Source: Deltaproteobacteria bacterium (lineage in GTDB: Bacteria > Myxococcota_A > UBA9160 > UBA4427). From it: DNA of 64,000 nucleotides. Position 1 is the stretch's first letter. Each line of letters begins with the position of its first letter. The notes beneath the pieces are model-generated. The model was not told the DNA's origin and searched no databases. It saw nothing but the letters and a program-made list of their open reading frames with translations. The position numbers were made by a program, and so were the translations under genes. Location: NCBI GenBank assembly GCA_002719955.1, contig PBFW01000009.1, positions 157,029 through 221,028 of the forward strand. The letters are read 5' to 3'. This document shows, piece by piece, positions 43,962-53,402 of this stretch.

Positions 43962-45854
43962 CTACGAAGCGGAAGCGCCGTCCAGTGGCTCGAGGGTCAC
44001 GGGGTCAAGCCGCTCCGATTGCAGATGTCGTGCGGTGGAGTCATCGACGACATCACTGTGGCAAGCGGCCTTGCGTCCGGTCTGGCCCATGCCGTCCTTC
44101 GTCTTCGAAGCGAGTCGGTGGATCTCCTCGGGAGAGAGCACGCCACGTTGGGTGAGGATCTCCCTCTGGCTGTCGTTGAGCGCCTCGGAGATCTTTGGCT
44201 TGTCCCATTGATAATCCGCGTCCTTGCCCGACACGAAAAGCGTAATTTCCTTGCTGATGCGGACCGAACACCAATCGTGCCCGCACATCGCACAGAAATC
44301 CGTGTCAACGTCGAGGTCTTCGTCGTGATAAGCGCGCGCGAGATCCGGGTCGAAGGAGAGCTCGAAATGTTTCTCCCAGTTGAGCGCCGCGCGGGCCTTG
44401 GTCAGCTCGTCGTCGCGGTCGCGCGCGGCGGGGATACCGAGCGCCACGTCCGCTGAGTGGGCCGCGATCTTGTACGCCACACATCCCTGTTTTACATCGT
44501 CCTTCTTGGGAAGCCCGAGATGCTCCTTGGGTGTCACGTAGCAGAGCATCGACGCGCCGTGGTAGGCCGCCGCCGTCGCGCCGATCGCGCTGGTGATGTG
44601 GTCGTAGCCGGGAAAGATATCCGTAACGAGTGGCCCCAGAACATAGAAGGGTGCACCGTGACAAAGCCGGCGTTGAAGCTTCATGTTGAACTCGATCTGA
44701 TCGAAGGGCACGTGTCCCGGTCCTTCGATCATCACCTGACAGCCGTGTCGCCAGGCCCGCTCGGTCAACTCGCCGAGCGCCTGGAGTTCGCCGAGTTGTG
44801 CGAGGTCGGTTGCGTCCGAAAGGCCTCCCGGGCGAAGTCCGTCACCGATGCTGAAGGTCACATCGTATTTGCGAACCAGTTCGCAAATATCATCCCAGAT
44901 CAGCTCCATCAGGTTTTCCTGCTCGTGATGGATCATCCATTTTGCGAGCAAGCTGCCGCCGCGACTCACGATTCCGATCGAGCGCTTCGCGACGTAGGGG
45001 AGGTGTTCGCGGCGAACGCCAGCATGGATCGTGAAGTAGTCGACGCCCTGTTCGGCCTGGTGTTCGAGGGTTTCGAGCACGGCCGTACGATCGAGATCCT
45101 CGATCTTCTTGTCGAGGATCATCGAGTAGATCGGCACGGTTCCGATCGGGAGTTTCGACGCGCCAATGATGGCCAGGCGCGTGGCATCGACATCTCCGCC
45201 CGTCGAGAGATCCATGACGGTGTCCGCTTGCCAGCGCTCGGCCCAGCGGAGCTTCTCGATCTCTTCGTGCAGGCCGCTCGAGATTGGCGATGCGCCCATA
45301 TTCGCGTTCACCTTCGTGAGCGAAGCGCGCCCGATCGCCATCGGGTCGAGACCGTTCTCGAGGTGGATGCGGTTGGCGGGGATGACCATTCGTCCTGCCG
45401 CGACCTCGTCGCGCACCTCTTCAGCACCGAGGTGGGGCTCACGTTCCGAAACCCGGCGCATCGCGGGCGTGATCGTTCCCATGCGCGCGTGCTCGAGCTG
45501 CGTGATCGGTTCGAACCCTTCGGGCGGAGCGAACGAATACGCGTTCGCGGGAGCCCGATCGGGCTGTGCGGACTCGGTCAGCCGCTCGCCATCGGAGAGC
45601 GCCCGCCAATCCGCAGGCATGAAATCCCAGGCCGTCTTTTCCGAGGGCTGCGGCATCCCGGGTGTATCGGGCGAGGAGAAGGCGCGGGCGCCACCGATTT
45701 CCGGTTGGTTCGCGAAGCTACCGGGCGTCGTGCCCTGAAGCGCCGAGGAGGGGTTGTTGCCGAGCGGGGGCAGGGAGAATTCCCTGACCAGCTTGGCCAA
45801 TGATTGGAGTTCCTCGAGACCAGCGGCCTCGGAGAGCGTCGGATCGATTGTCAT
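43962..45854 (-). CDS. thiC: Phosphomethylpyrimidine synthase ThiC
   Basis: The 630-residue radical-SAM enzyme rearranges aminoimidazole ribotide to hydroxymethylpyrimidine phosphate for thiamine. Length matches E. coli ThiC (631). Motifs: GANMGASPI-like start of the barrel (VNANMGASPISS), DLSTGGDVDATR, GTVPIYSM, DYFTIHAGV, MIEGPGHVPFDQIE, TSAIGATAAAYHGASMLCYVTPKEHLGLP, and the C-terminal [4Fe-4S] site CAMCGHDWC with FCAMCG. It is preceded by a TPP riboswitch. The sequence is complete. Confidence 0.97.
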   Translation of the reverse strand: MTIDPTLSEAAGLEELQSLAKLVREFSLPPLGNNPSSALQGTTPGSFANQPEIGGARAFSSPDTPGMPQPSEKTAWDFMPADWRALSDGERLTESAQPDRAPANAYSFAPPEGFEPITQLEHARMGTITPAMRRVSEREPHLGAEEVRDEVAAGRMVIPANRIHLENGLDPMAIGRASLTKVNANMGASPISSGLHEEIEKLRWAERWQADTVMDLSTGGDVDATRLAIIGASKLPIGTVPIYSMILDKKIEDLDRTAVLETLEHQAEQGVDYFTIHAGVRREHLPYVAKRSIGIVSRGGSLLAKWMIHHEQENLMELIWDDICELVRKYDVTFSIGDGLRPGGLSDATDLAQLGELQALGELTERAWRHGCQVMIEGPGHVPFDQIEFNMKLQRRLCHGAPFYVLGPLVTDIFPGYDHITSAIGATAAAYHGASMLCYVTPKEHLGLPKKDDVKQGCVAYKIAAHSADVALGIPAARDRDDELTKARAALNWEKHFELSFDPDLARAYHDEDLDVDTDFCAMCGHDWCSVRISKEITLFVSGKDADYQWDKPKISEALNDSQREILTQRGVLSPEEIHRLASKTKDGMGQTGRKAACHSDVVDDSTARHLQSERLDPVTLEPLDGASAS

Positions 45855-45874
45855 GAGGTGGGCCTTCCCTATGC

Positions 45875-45980
45875 GCGTCCCCTCGGCGATGCGGTCGGGA
45901 GACGAGTTCAGGTTCGAAGGGTCTGCTCTCAGGTCGTCCCTCGCATCGATTTCGATGGCGGAGGCCGACCACCCCTAGGC
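45875..45980 (-). promoter_or_regulatory. TPP (THI-box) riboswitch of thiC
   Basis: Read on the minus strand the leader has AGGGGTGGTCGGC, then GACCTGAGA (45927-45932 holds CTGAGA), ACCCTTCGAACCTGA (45908-45922) and GCATCGCCGAGGGGA, matching the P2/P3 and P4/P5 parts of the TPP aptamer. Only about 20 bases separate it from the thiC ATG and the GGGAAGG ribosome-binding region, so control is probably at translation initiation: thiamine diphosphate binding would hide the site. Confidence 0.88.
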
Positions 45981-46266
45981 GATCTACGAACAAGCAGTGG
46001 AGGTGACGAGCGTATCACGCTCGCCCCCCGGCTCCATCGACCCCGGACGCAATTCTCGAACGGATTTCCGGGTGGAGGCGGATGGCCGTCTGGCGGGGGG
46101 AAGGGTTCCTCGCGCCGGGTCCCGACCCCGCCCCCACCGTGGCGCGAAAAAGCTGCGGCCCGGCCCTCCCCGCGTTAACCGATCACGGCATTCGAGGCCG
46201 CGGGGAGCGGCGTGTCACAGGGCTCGCTTGATGGTCCGCGCGACCGTTCGCGCTACCGTGCCCCGC

Positions 46267-46935
46267 ATGCTGGCTCCCTCCACTAAAGCGATCGGCCTTC
46301 ATTTGCCGTTCATGCCGTCGACCACCTCGATCGGTGGATTCGGTCGAATATGTAGCTCTATAGCTACACTTCTCGCACTCGCGGTAGTGTTGGCAGGTTG
46401 CGACCGGAATATCGAGCCCTATCTACCCGGCGAGGAGCCGCGGGAGCCCGATCTGACCCGGATCTTCCCGGCGCCATCGGGCAGCGCCGGTTCTCCTGAA
46501 ACCGGGGCGAGCGGTTCCGGCGCGCCGGATCGGACGGCGTTGCCTCCGAGTCGCGCCGAGGGGTCCGAGGTCGCTGTGACCGGCGCCGGTGCCGCGCCGA
46601 TCGAGGGCGTGATCGAGCTGGCGGCCGGACTCGTGGCGTCACGTCCCGATCATGGGGTGCTCTTCGTGATCGCGCGCTCGCAGGGCGCTCCGGGTGGTCC
46701 GCCGCTCGCGGTGTTGCGGATTCCCAGTCCGGATTTTCCACTTGCGTTTTCGATCGGCCCGGAGAACGTGATGATTCCGAGCATGCGATTTGCGGGGGCG
46801 ATCTCGCTCTCGGCTCGTCTGGATGAAGACGGGAATGCGATGACCCGGGGAGACCGGGATATTTCGAGTCTGGCCGAAGGACCGCTCAGTCCCGGCGCGA
46901 CCGGGGTCGAGATCATGCTCTCGGAACGGGGTTAG
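46267..46935 (+). CDS. Lipoprotein with CcmI/CycH-like C-terminal domain
   Basis: The start is uncertain (ATG 46267 or 46312; neither has a good ribosome-binding site). A hydrophobic segment ATLLALAVVLAGC ends in a lipobox. A Pro/Gly/Ser-rich linker leads to IEGVIELAAGLVASRP, GVLFVIARSQGAPGGPPLAVLRI, DFPLAFSIGPENVMIPSMRF and ARLDEDGNAMTRGDRD, the pattern of the periplasmic C-terminal domain of cytochrome c biogenesis factor CcmI. The TPR part of CcmI is absent and no ccm genes are nearby. Confidence 0.65.
   Translation: MLAPSTKAIGLHLPFMPSTTSIGGFGRICSSIATLLALAVVLAGCDRNIEPYLPGEEPREPDLTRIFPAPSGSAGSPETGASGSGAPDRTALPPSRAEGSEVAVTGAGAAPIEGVIELAAGLVASRPDHGVLFVIARSQGAPGGPPLAVLRIPSPDFPLAFSIGPENVMIPSMRFAGAISLSARLDEDGNAMTRGDRDISSLAEGPLSPGATGVEIMLSERG
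46351..46368. repeat. Perfect inverted repeat near the lipoprotein start
   Basis: TGTAGCT (46351-46357) and AGCTACA (46362-46368) flank CTAT. It falls in the proposed signal-peptide region, so either the codons allow it by chance or it is an operator and the true start lies downstream. Confidence 0.4.
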
Positions 46936-46993
46936 GCGACCGCGACTCGATGGCTCGCCTGTGCGGCCCCATCTGAACCCGGGCGGCGCCCTC

Positions 46994-49102
46994 CTAGAAG
47001 CCGGTCGTTTCGGGCGGCGGTTGCGCGCTCAGCCCATCCAGCATGTCGAGCGCCGCCTTCGTGCCGGCGACGATCACGGCGTCGCCCTCGACCAACACAT
47101 CGTCACCATGGGGCACCCGCAGATGGGTGCCGCCGTGGGGTCTCTTCGAACGGACGAGCAGAACCTGCACGCCGACGCGCTCACGAAGGGTGAGGCGTCT
47201 CAATGATCGCCCGGTGACGTGCGGCGGCGCCATGATCTCGCGCAACTGATAGCCGTCGCCGAGTTCGACGGTCTGGCCGCTTCCCGCAGCGCTGATGCTG
47301 GTATGCATCCCCCCGGCGAGATCCCGTCGCAGCTGTTCTCGATTGCTGGCGTCGATGACGTCCTTCTCCCGCACCGTTCCGACCAGTCGTGTGCGGTCAT
47401 CCGCATCGACGACGGCGATTTCGTCGACATGGCTCGAACTGAAGATCTGCATGACGACCGAGAGGTCGACATTATCCGTCACCGTCGGATGGCTCGAATC
47501 GACCAGATCGCCAGCGACGACGACATGCTGCAGATCTTCCTGGTCGTAGATCAAACGCCGCAGCTCGAGCAGTGAGATCGCGCCCATATGCGCACCGTTG
47601 GGGCTCGCAACATAGAATTGGCAATGGGAGCTCTGGACGACGAGATCGAGAACGGTCTTGAAGTCAGCGGCTGCGGGCAGGACGACGGGGTCCAGGACGA
47701 TCACGTCCCGGACCGAGAGATCCTTGAGGACATTCGGGTTCTTGGCCTCGAAGATATCGACCCCCTGACGCCGCAACTTGGTGGTGTAGATCGAGTCGCG
47801 ATTGGAGATCTGGGAGACGAGGGTGCTGATCACGCATGCCGTCATCAACGCTGGGATGATGTCGATGGTCTGGGTCAGTTCGAAGATGATGATGATCGCC
47901 GAGACGGGCGCATGGGTCGTCGCCGCCACGACCGCACCCATCGTGACGAGTGCGTAGGCACCGGAACTGGCAGTGGCGCCCGGAAAATACTCTTCGACGA
48001 GGGCACCGACTACGCCTCCAGCCATCGCACCGAGAAAGAGCGAGGGCGCGAAGATTCCACCGGAGCCGCCTGATCCGATCGTGATCGACGTCGCGAGAAT
48101 CTTGGCGACGACGAGCATGCCCATCAGGCCGGTGGCCAGGGTTCCGGCCAGGGCACCGGAGATCGTCGTATATCCGACGCCGTAGACGTTGGGCAACCAG
48201 ATCGCCATCGTGCCGACAATTGCCCCCCCGAGCGCCGCCCGCGACCATTCGGGTATCGGCACCCTCTCGAAGAACTCCTCGGAGAACGAGAGCGTTCGAA
48301 TGAACGCGACGGCGACGAGTCCGGCGATGACGCCCGCCAGCATATAGGGGAGGAGTTCGAAGGGGCTTACGATCTCGTAGTCGGGAACGATGAAGGCCGG
48401 GTGGTTGCCGATCGCATAGCGCGTGACGACGGACGCGACGACCGAGCTGATGACGATCGGCGTGAATTGCGTGACGGCGAAATCGCCGACGATGATTTCG
48501 GCGGCGAAGATGGCCCCCGCGATCGGTGCGTTGAAGGTCGCGGAGATGCCGGCGGCGGCGCCACAGCCGACGAGTGTCCGTACCCCAGCCGCGTTCAGCA
48601 TGAGCCGTTGTCCGATCGCCGAACCGAAGGCCGAGCCGATCTGGACGATCGGACCCTCGCGGCCGACCGAGCCGCCGGTCCCGATGGAGAGCGCCGAGGC
48701 GACGGCTTTGACCGCGACGATGCGCGCGCGGATGACCCCTCCCCGGATCGCGACGGCCTTCATGACTTCGGGAATCCCGTGCCCGCGGGCTTCACGTGCG
48801 AAGAAATAGATGAGGGGGCCGACCAGCAGGCCCCCCGCCGCGGGGATGGAGATCTTCCAATACCAGGCGAGCGCCCGGGCTGCGTCGAGTGGATCACGGG
48901 TCTCGGCAGCGATGCCCTCTTCGACGACGGCGAGCACGCCGTCGGTCCCCTCGAAGGCAAAGCCCTGGACCAGGCGAATGAGTAGTCGGAAGATGACGGC
49001 GCCGAGCGCGCCCGCCAGGCCCACGAAGATCGCGGCCCCCACCATGAAGAGGTGGCCGCCGCGTTCGAGGAGCTGGCTGCTGTCGGCAGTGGAGGTGCTC
49101 AA
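46994..49102 (-). CDS. ClC-family chloride channel/antiporter with CBS pair and TrkA-C-like domain
   Basis: The 702-residue membrane protein has the ClC selectivity motifs GTGGSVGREGPIVQIGS (with the gating Glu in GREGP), GISATFNAPIAG, and GSGGSGGIFAPSLF. Two CBS domains follow (about 455-570: VRDVIVLDPVVLP, GDLVDSSHPTVTDN, DEIAVVDADDRTRLVG), then a C-terminal RCK/TrkA-C-like part (REIMAPPHVTGRSLRRLTLRERVGV, GDDVLVEGDAVIVAGT). Such extended forms are common in bacteria; the TrkA-C part may sense a ligand. Whether it is a channel or H+/Cl- exchanger is not decidable. Confidence 0.93.
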   Translation of the reverse strand: MSTSTADSSQLLERGGHLFMVGAAIFVGLAGALGAVIFRLLIRLVQGFAFEGTDGVLAVVEEGIAAETRDPLDAARALAWYWKISIPAAGGLLVGPLIYFFAREARGHGIPEVMKAVAIRGGVIRARIVAVKAVASALSIGTGGSVGREGPIVQIGSAFGSAIGQRLMLNAAGVRTLVGCGAAAGISATFNAPIAGAIFAAEIIVGDFAVTQFTPIVISSVVASVVTRYAIGNHPAFIVPDYEIVSPFELLPYMLAGVIAGLVAVAFIRTLSFSEEFFERVPIPEWSRAALGGAIVGTMAIWLPNVYGVGYTTISGALAGTLATGLMGMLVVAKILATSITIGSGGSGGIFAPSLFLGAMAGGVVGALVEEYFPGATASSGAYALVTMGAVVAATTHAPVSAIIIIFELTQTIDIIPALMTACVISTLVSQISNRDSIYTTKLRRQGVDIFEAKNPNVLKDLSVRDVIVLDPVVLPAAADFKTVLDLVVQSSHCQFYVASPNGAHMGAISLLELRRLIYDQEDLQHVVVAGDLVDSSHPTVTDNVDLSVVMQIFSSSHVDEIAVVDADDRTRLVGTVREKDVIDASNREQLRRDLAGGMHTSISAAGSGQTVELGDGYQLREIMAPPHVTGRSLRRLTLRERVGVQVLLVRSKRPHGGTHLRVPHGDDVLVEGDAVIVAGTKAALDMLDGLSAQPPPETTGF

Positions 49103-49204
49103 GGATGTTCTTCCGAGTGCGAGCGATGCGGCGGACCACGGGTGGGCGGCGGCAGGTTAGCACCGCTGTACCGGAGTGGTGGGTGTGAGTGGTAGTCTGG
49201 TGCG

Positions 49205-49765
49205 ATGAAACGATCGAATCCTCTCCCCTGGCGTGTCCTCGAAGAAGAGCATCTGCAACATTGCAAGGTCTTCGACGTGCACCGCGCGACGATGGAGTCC
49301 CCGCGGACGGGTGAGAGCCATCCCTTCTACCGCATCGAGTCACCGGCGTGGGTGAATGTGGTCGCGCTGACCGCGCAGGACGAACTCGTGATGATTCGGC
49401 AGTTTCGCCATGGCTCGCGAGTCGTGACCCTCGAAGTTCCGGGTGGGCTGGTCGATCCCGGAGAAACACCGGCGATCGCCGCTGGGCGCGAGCTCTTCGA
49501 GGAAACCGGTTACCGAGCGGGCCGGCTCGAGAGCCTGGGTTCGATCAATCCGAATCCGGCGCTCTTTGCGAATCGCTGCCATATGCAGGTCGCTCTCGAT
49601 TGCGAGGTGGGGGGGGAGATCCAGAACAGTGCGACGGAGGAGACGACGGTCGAACTCCTGCCGCTGGCGGATCTATCCGAAGTGCTTCGCAGCGGTGGCA
49701 TCGATCACGCGTTGGTCGTGGCTGCCCTCTATTCATTCGAGCTCTGGCGCTGCCGGGACCGCTAG
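49205..49765 (+). CDS. Nudix hydrolase, ADP-ribose-pyrophosphatase-like
   Basis: The 186-residue enzyme has a complete Nudix box GLVDPGETPAIAAGRELFEE followed by TGYRAG, preceded by LEVPGG, and upstream VNVVALTAQDELVMIRQFRHG, a typical opening of ADP-ribose pyrophosphatases. NPNPALFANRCHM is also a hallmark of that group. It converges with, and overlaps by four bases, the CbiX-like gene. Confidence 0.9.
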   Translation: MKRSNPLPWRVLEEEHLQHCKVFDVHRATMESPRTGESHPFYRIESPAWVNVVALTAQDELVMIRQFRHGSRVVTLEVPGGLVDPGETPAIAAGRELFEETGYRAGRLESLGSINPNPALFANRCHMQVALDCEVGGEIQNSATEETTVELLPLADLSEVLRSGGIDHALVVAALYSFELWRCRDR

Positions 49766-50190
49766 GTGTTTTCGCCCCTGCCGGTGCGCGCGTCCAGACG
49801 CGCGAGGACGATATCGGCGAGCAGCGGATCGTCGCCGAGGGGATCACTGGTCTCGATCTCGATCCCCGGATGTCGTATTCGCGCGGTGTCGACGAGTTCC
49901 GGGATCGATTCGCGAACGTGGAAGCCGGAGCCGAGAAAATGGAGGTGGACGAAAATTTCGCTCACGCCCGACCGAACGAGGGAGTCGATCGCCTGGTCGA
50001 GGTCGGGTTCCGCGAGTTCCATATGGGCGTGGCGGACGAGCCAACCCGGCCGCTGCCTCGCGATCGCGTCGGCCAGGGCGGCAAGCTGAGAATTCGCGGC
50101 GTCATCGCGCGCGCCGTGATCGAGGATCACGAGTCCGCGGCGGCTGCGCGCGGGTGAGTCTTCCGGCGAAGATGTCGTTGCGGGGGTCAT
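49762..50190 (-). CDS. CbiX/SirB-like sirohydrochlorin (cobalto)chelatase family protein
   Basis: ATG 50190 is preceded by TAGGAGGGCG, giving 142 residues. Conserved stretches are LVILDHGARDDAANSQL, the metal-binding HAHMELAEPDLDQAIDSLV, and IFVHLHFLGSGFHVRESIPELV. The single-domain length fits CbiXS/SirC-like enzymes that insert Fe, Co or Ni into sirohydrochlorin. The ferredoxin gene just upstream (7 bases) supports a shared tetrapyrrole or redox task (inference). Confidence 0.8.
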   Translation of the reverse strand: MTPATTSSPEDSPARSRRGLVILDHGARDDAANSQLAALADAIARQRPGWLVRHAHMELAEPDLDQAIDSLVRSGVSEIFVHLHFLGSGFHVRESIPELVDTARIRHPGIEIETSDPLGDDPLLADIVLARLDARTGRGENT

Positions 50191-50197
50191 CGCCCTC

Positions 50198-50491
50198 CTA
50201 CCAATAACTCGCGCGGACCGTGAGATCACCGCTCGGATGCACGTGGCAAGCCAATCTCAGGTTCGGGTCGATCCGGTTGCGTTCCTTGATCCACTTCTCA
50301 CGATCGGTCTCGGCTTCGAGCGCGCCCGCCCCCTCGACAATTTCGACACCGCAGCGAGCACAAGCCCTCTTCTCGCCGCAGGCGCTCGCGATCGGGAGAC
50401 CCACATCGCGGGTCGCCTCGAGCAGTGTCCTCTCGCCCGCTTGGATCACGATCGTCCGTTCCGAGGGGAGAAAGCGCACCCGACATCGCAT
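50198..50491 (-). CDS. [2Fe-2S] ferredoxin
   Basis: The 97-residue protein has the ferredoxin cysteine pattern ASACGEKRACARCGVEI (C-x5-C-x2-C) with the fourth ligand in LACHVHPSGDL. The spacing of five is of the adrenodoxin/Isc type. An N-terminal RVRFLPSERTIVIQAGERTLLEA is the typical beta-grasp start. It lies in the same operon as the chelatase. Confidence 0.88.
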   Translation of the reverse strand: MRCRVRFLPSERTIVIQAGERTLLEATRDVGLPIASACGEKRACARCGVEIVEGAGALEAETDREKWIKERNRIDPNLRLACHVHPSGDLTVRASYW

Positions 50492-50625
50492 GCCGTGGAG
50501 TCTAGTCGATACGAGCCCTCGTGTGGATGAGGGTGCCGTCCAGCCCCGGATCGTCCCCGCGCGGGGAGGCGTGGATGCACGGCGAATGCCTTCCGGGCCC
50601 CTGTGGCTGGGTTAGCATATCCAGT

Positions 50626-51351
50626 ATGTCCACTGCGGCCCTTCTCGTCATTGGCAATGAGATCCTATCGGGCAAGGTTCGCGACACGAATTCGGCGTTC
50701 CTCGCAGTGGAACTGCGCAAGCTCGGCGTCGATCTCGAGCGGATCCTGACGATTCCGGACGAGATCGATCTGATCGCCGATGAGACGCGCGCATTGTCCC
50801 ATGCATATGATTTCGTCTTCACATCGGGGGGGATCGGTCCAACGCACGATGACATGACGATGGACGGGATCGCTCAGGCCTTCGGACGCGAAATTGAACT
50901 CCATCAATCGATGGTCGATCGCATGGCGCGCTACTCGGACAAGCCGCTCAACGACGCGATGAAGAAAATGGCGATGATTCCCGCTGGTGCCGATGTTCTC
51001 GACGTGGGCGGTCTCTGGTTCCCGGTCGTTGTGGTCGAGAACGTCCATATCCTTCCGGGCATTCCGGAACTCTTCGAAAAAAAATTCCAATCGATCCAGG
51101 ACCGTTTCTCAGGCGTGCCCTTTATCCTTCGCAAGCTCTACGTTCGTGAGAGCGAGAGCGATATTGCTGACATTCTGAACGCGCTCTTGCGGGAGTTTCC
51201 GGAACTCATGCTCGGCTCCTACCCGCGGATGAATGAAGAGCATTACCGGGTGATGTTGACTCTGGAGTCGCGCAACGAGGGATATGTCGAGCGCGCAACG
51301 GAGATGCTGGTCAAGAATCTGCCCGCGGACGCCGTTTTCAAGGTTGAATAG
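50626..51351 (+). CDS. CinA N-terminal (MoaB/Mog-like molybdopterin-binding) domain protein
   Basis: ATG 50626 gives 241 residues. The start AALLVIGNEILSGKVRDTN and the loop FVFTSGGIGPTHDDMT are the hallmark of the COG1058/CinA N-domain. The length corresponds to the nucleotide/competence-domain protein without the C-terminal deamidase domain. Some relatives hydrolyse ADP-ribose or FAD; assignment of reaction is not possible. Confidence 0.9.
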   Translation: MSTAALLVIGNEILSGKVRDTNSAFLAVELRKLGVDLERILTIPDEIDLIADETRALSHAYDFVFTSGGIGPTHDDMTMDGIAQAFGREIELHQSMVDRMARYSDKPLNDAMKKMAMIPAGADVLDVGGLWFPVVVVENVHILPGIPELFEKKFQSIQDRFSGVPFILRKLYVRESESDIADILNALLREFPELMLGSYPRMNEEHYRVMLTLESRNEGYVERATEMLVKNLPADAVFKVE

Positions 51352-51420
51352 AGGCGTGCCATTCGAGATCTCCTCATTGAACGGAGTCTCGCGGACGCCG
51401 TATCTGTTGGGTAGGGGGTG

Positions 51421-51852
51421 ATGGACGAAGCGACCTGGCTGCGTGTGCTGGCCTTCGCGCACCCCGTGTGGATGCTGGTGAGCCTCGGCCTCGCCGTCGC
51501 CACCGCTCGCCTGGGTTTGAAGATCCGCCGGTGCCGTGCCCACGGCCTCGCCGTCGCCGAATCGCTTCGCACCCGACACCTTCGTTTCGGGAAACGCGCG
51601 ATTGTGATGATCACGATCGGCTTCGCAGAGGGGCCGCTCTCGATGGTCTTCTTTCGGGAGCGCGAAGCCTTCGACAGTTTTCACGGCATTCTCGGCATCA
51701 TCGTCTCTGGCCTTTTCGTGTGGACGGTCTGGAGCGGTCGCGCGTTGGCGCGGGGTGACCGAGAGGCACGCGATATCCATCGCATCGCCGCGGCGAGTGC
51801 AATCGCTGTGGCAATGCTCTCGGCGATCGCAGGTTTCGTGCTCTTGCCCTGA
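51421..51852 (+). CDS. DUF4079-like membrane protein
   Basis: The 143-residue product begins at ATG 51421 (TAGGGGGTG upstream). It contains four hydrophobic segments: VLAFAHPVWMLVSLGLAVAT, AIVMITIGFAEGPLSMVFF, FHGILGIIVSGLFVWTVW and AAASAIAVAMLSAIAGFVLL. The conserved H in FAHP and in FHGILG suggests a cytochrome b561-like haem arrangement, as in DUF4079 relatives; that is inference. Confidence 0.75.
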   Translation: MDEATWLRVLAFAHPVWMLVSLGLAVATARLGLKIRRCRAHGLAVAESLRTRHLRFGKRAIVMITIGFAEGPLSMVFFREREAFDSFHGILGIIVSGLFVWTVWSGRALARGDREARDIHRIAAASAIAVAMLSAIAGFVLLP

Positions 51853-52006
51853 TCGCATCACCCCCTCGATCGACGAGGAAGCTGCGCACGTGGAGATCTC
51901 CATGGATCCACATCGACTCGGTCGATTTCGGGGCGTCGAGCGGATCGGGCTCGCGCGCGTCAATCGCGGGCGTGATGCGATCCCTTCGGTCTCACAAGGC
52001 GAACCG

Positions 52007-53104
52007 TCAGCCCTCGCGCGGAATCACGTCCTGTGCGCGCTGTCTCAGCCAATGGTCGGCGAGGGTTAGGCAGACCATCGCTTCGACGATGGGAACGGCG
52101 CGTGGCAAGACGCAAGGGTCGTGTCGGCCACCCGCTGAGAGCGTGACGGCGTCGCCGCGACGGGTCACGGTCTGCTGGGCCGTGTTGATCGTCGCGGTAG
52201 GCTTGAAAGCGACCCGTAGATTGATCGACTCGCCGTTGCTGATGCCCCCCTGGATACCACCGGAACGATTGCTGGTCGTTCGCGTTCGGCCCTTGGAATC
52301 GGTCACGAAGGGATCGTTGTGTTCGCTTCCTGTGAGCGAGGTCCCACCGAAGCCCGATCCGATTTCGAAGCCTTTGGCCGCGGGGAGCGACATCAGGGCT
52401 TTTGCCAGATCGGCCTCGAGCTTGTCGAAGACGGGATCGCCGAGGCCGGTGGGAACATTTCGCGCGATGCATTCGATGACACCGCCGACGCTGTCGCCTT
52501 GGCGGCGCATCGAGTCGATCAGCTGATACATCTCCTGCGCCGCGTCCGAATCGGGGCATCGAACCTCATTCGCGTCGATCTCTGCGAGGGTGACGGACTC
52601 GGGATCGACCTTGGAGTCGATGGCCTGCACGCGTCGGACCCATGCGAGCACTTCGATGCCTGCGCCCTCGATGAGCAGCTTGCGGGCGATGGCCCCTGCC
52701 GCGACCCGGCCGATCGTTTCGCGTGCGCTTGCGCGGCCGCCCCCCTGCCAGTTGCGAATCCCGTATTTGGCATCGGTCGTAAAGTCGGCATGGGAGGGGC
52801 GATAAGTCTCACGCATCTCCGCATAGGCACTGGGGCGAGCGTCCCTGTTTCTGACGAGAATCCCGATCGGGGTTCCCAGGGTTCGCCCCTCGAAGACACC
52901 GGAGAGGATTTCGGCCTGATCGGTTTCCTGACGTGGGGTCGTCAGGAGACTCTGACCGGGGCGCCGTCGGTCGAGATCTCGCTGGATCTCGGCGATCTCG
53001 ATCGAGAGCCGGGGTGGACAGCCTTCGAGCACGACGCCGACCCCACCACCGTGGGATTCGCCGAAGGTCGAGATGCGAAAGAGGTTGCCGAAGACGCTGC
53101 CCAT
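52007..53104 (-). CDS. aroC: Chorismate synthase AroC
   Basis: The 365-residue FMN-dependent enzyme eliminates phosphate from EPSP in the last shikimate step. The start [20 protein letters not shown] at 53104 is universal for the family; the extra upstream residues of the open frame are discarded. SADLLRRPGQ-like [35 protein letters not shown] and [15 protein letters not shown] are diagnostic. Complete and of normal length. Confidence 0.97.
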   Translation of the reverse strand: MGSVFGNLFRISTFGESHGGGVGVVLEGCPPRLSIEIAEIQRDLDRRRPGQSLLTTPRQETDQAEILSGVFEGRTLGTPIGILVRNRDARPSAYAEMRETYRPSHADFTTDAKYGIRNWQGGGRASARETIGRVAAGAIARKLLIEGAGIEVLAWVRRVQAIDSKVDPESVTLAEIDANEVRCPDSDAAQEMYQLIDSMRRQGDSVGGVIECIARNVPTGLGDPVFDKLEADLAKALMSLPAAKGFEIGSGFGGTSLTGSEHNDPFVTDSKGRTRTTSNRSGGIQGGISNGESINLRVAFKPTATINTAQQTVTRRGDAVTLSAGGRHDPCVLPRAVPIVEAMVCLTLADHWLRQRAQDVIPREG

Positions 53105-53402
53105 ATTGGTCCGAAGATGCTCCGACGGGGTCGGGCGAGGTCGGGGCGATCCGGTTCTTCCGGAATCGCCACTTCGAGATGACTCGCCGAATGACGAGGG
53201 TCGGAGGGTACCGCTTGTCGACCGGACGCGCAGAGCTGGGGGAAATTCTGCTTCCCAACCGGGAGAATTCAGAAGATATCCGGTAAATCCAACTTCCACC
53301 CCAGCGCAATTTTGCGGCAGCACTCAAGCACTGACTCGGGCCAGACGACATCCTTTTACAGGAGACGGTTTCCGTATCTGGAGCCGGAAGGGGTCGGGTA
53401 AC

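Noticed and set aside
44457-45803. Long plus-strand open frame opposite thiC
   Set aside because: It is fully antisense to a complete ThiC, has no recognisable motif and is explained by high GC.
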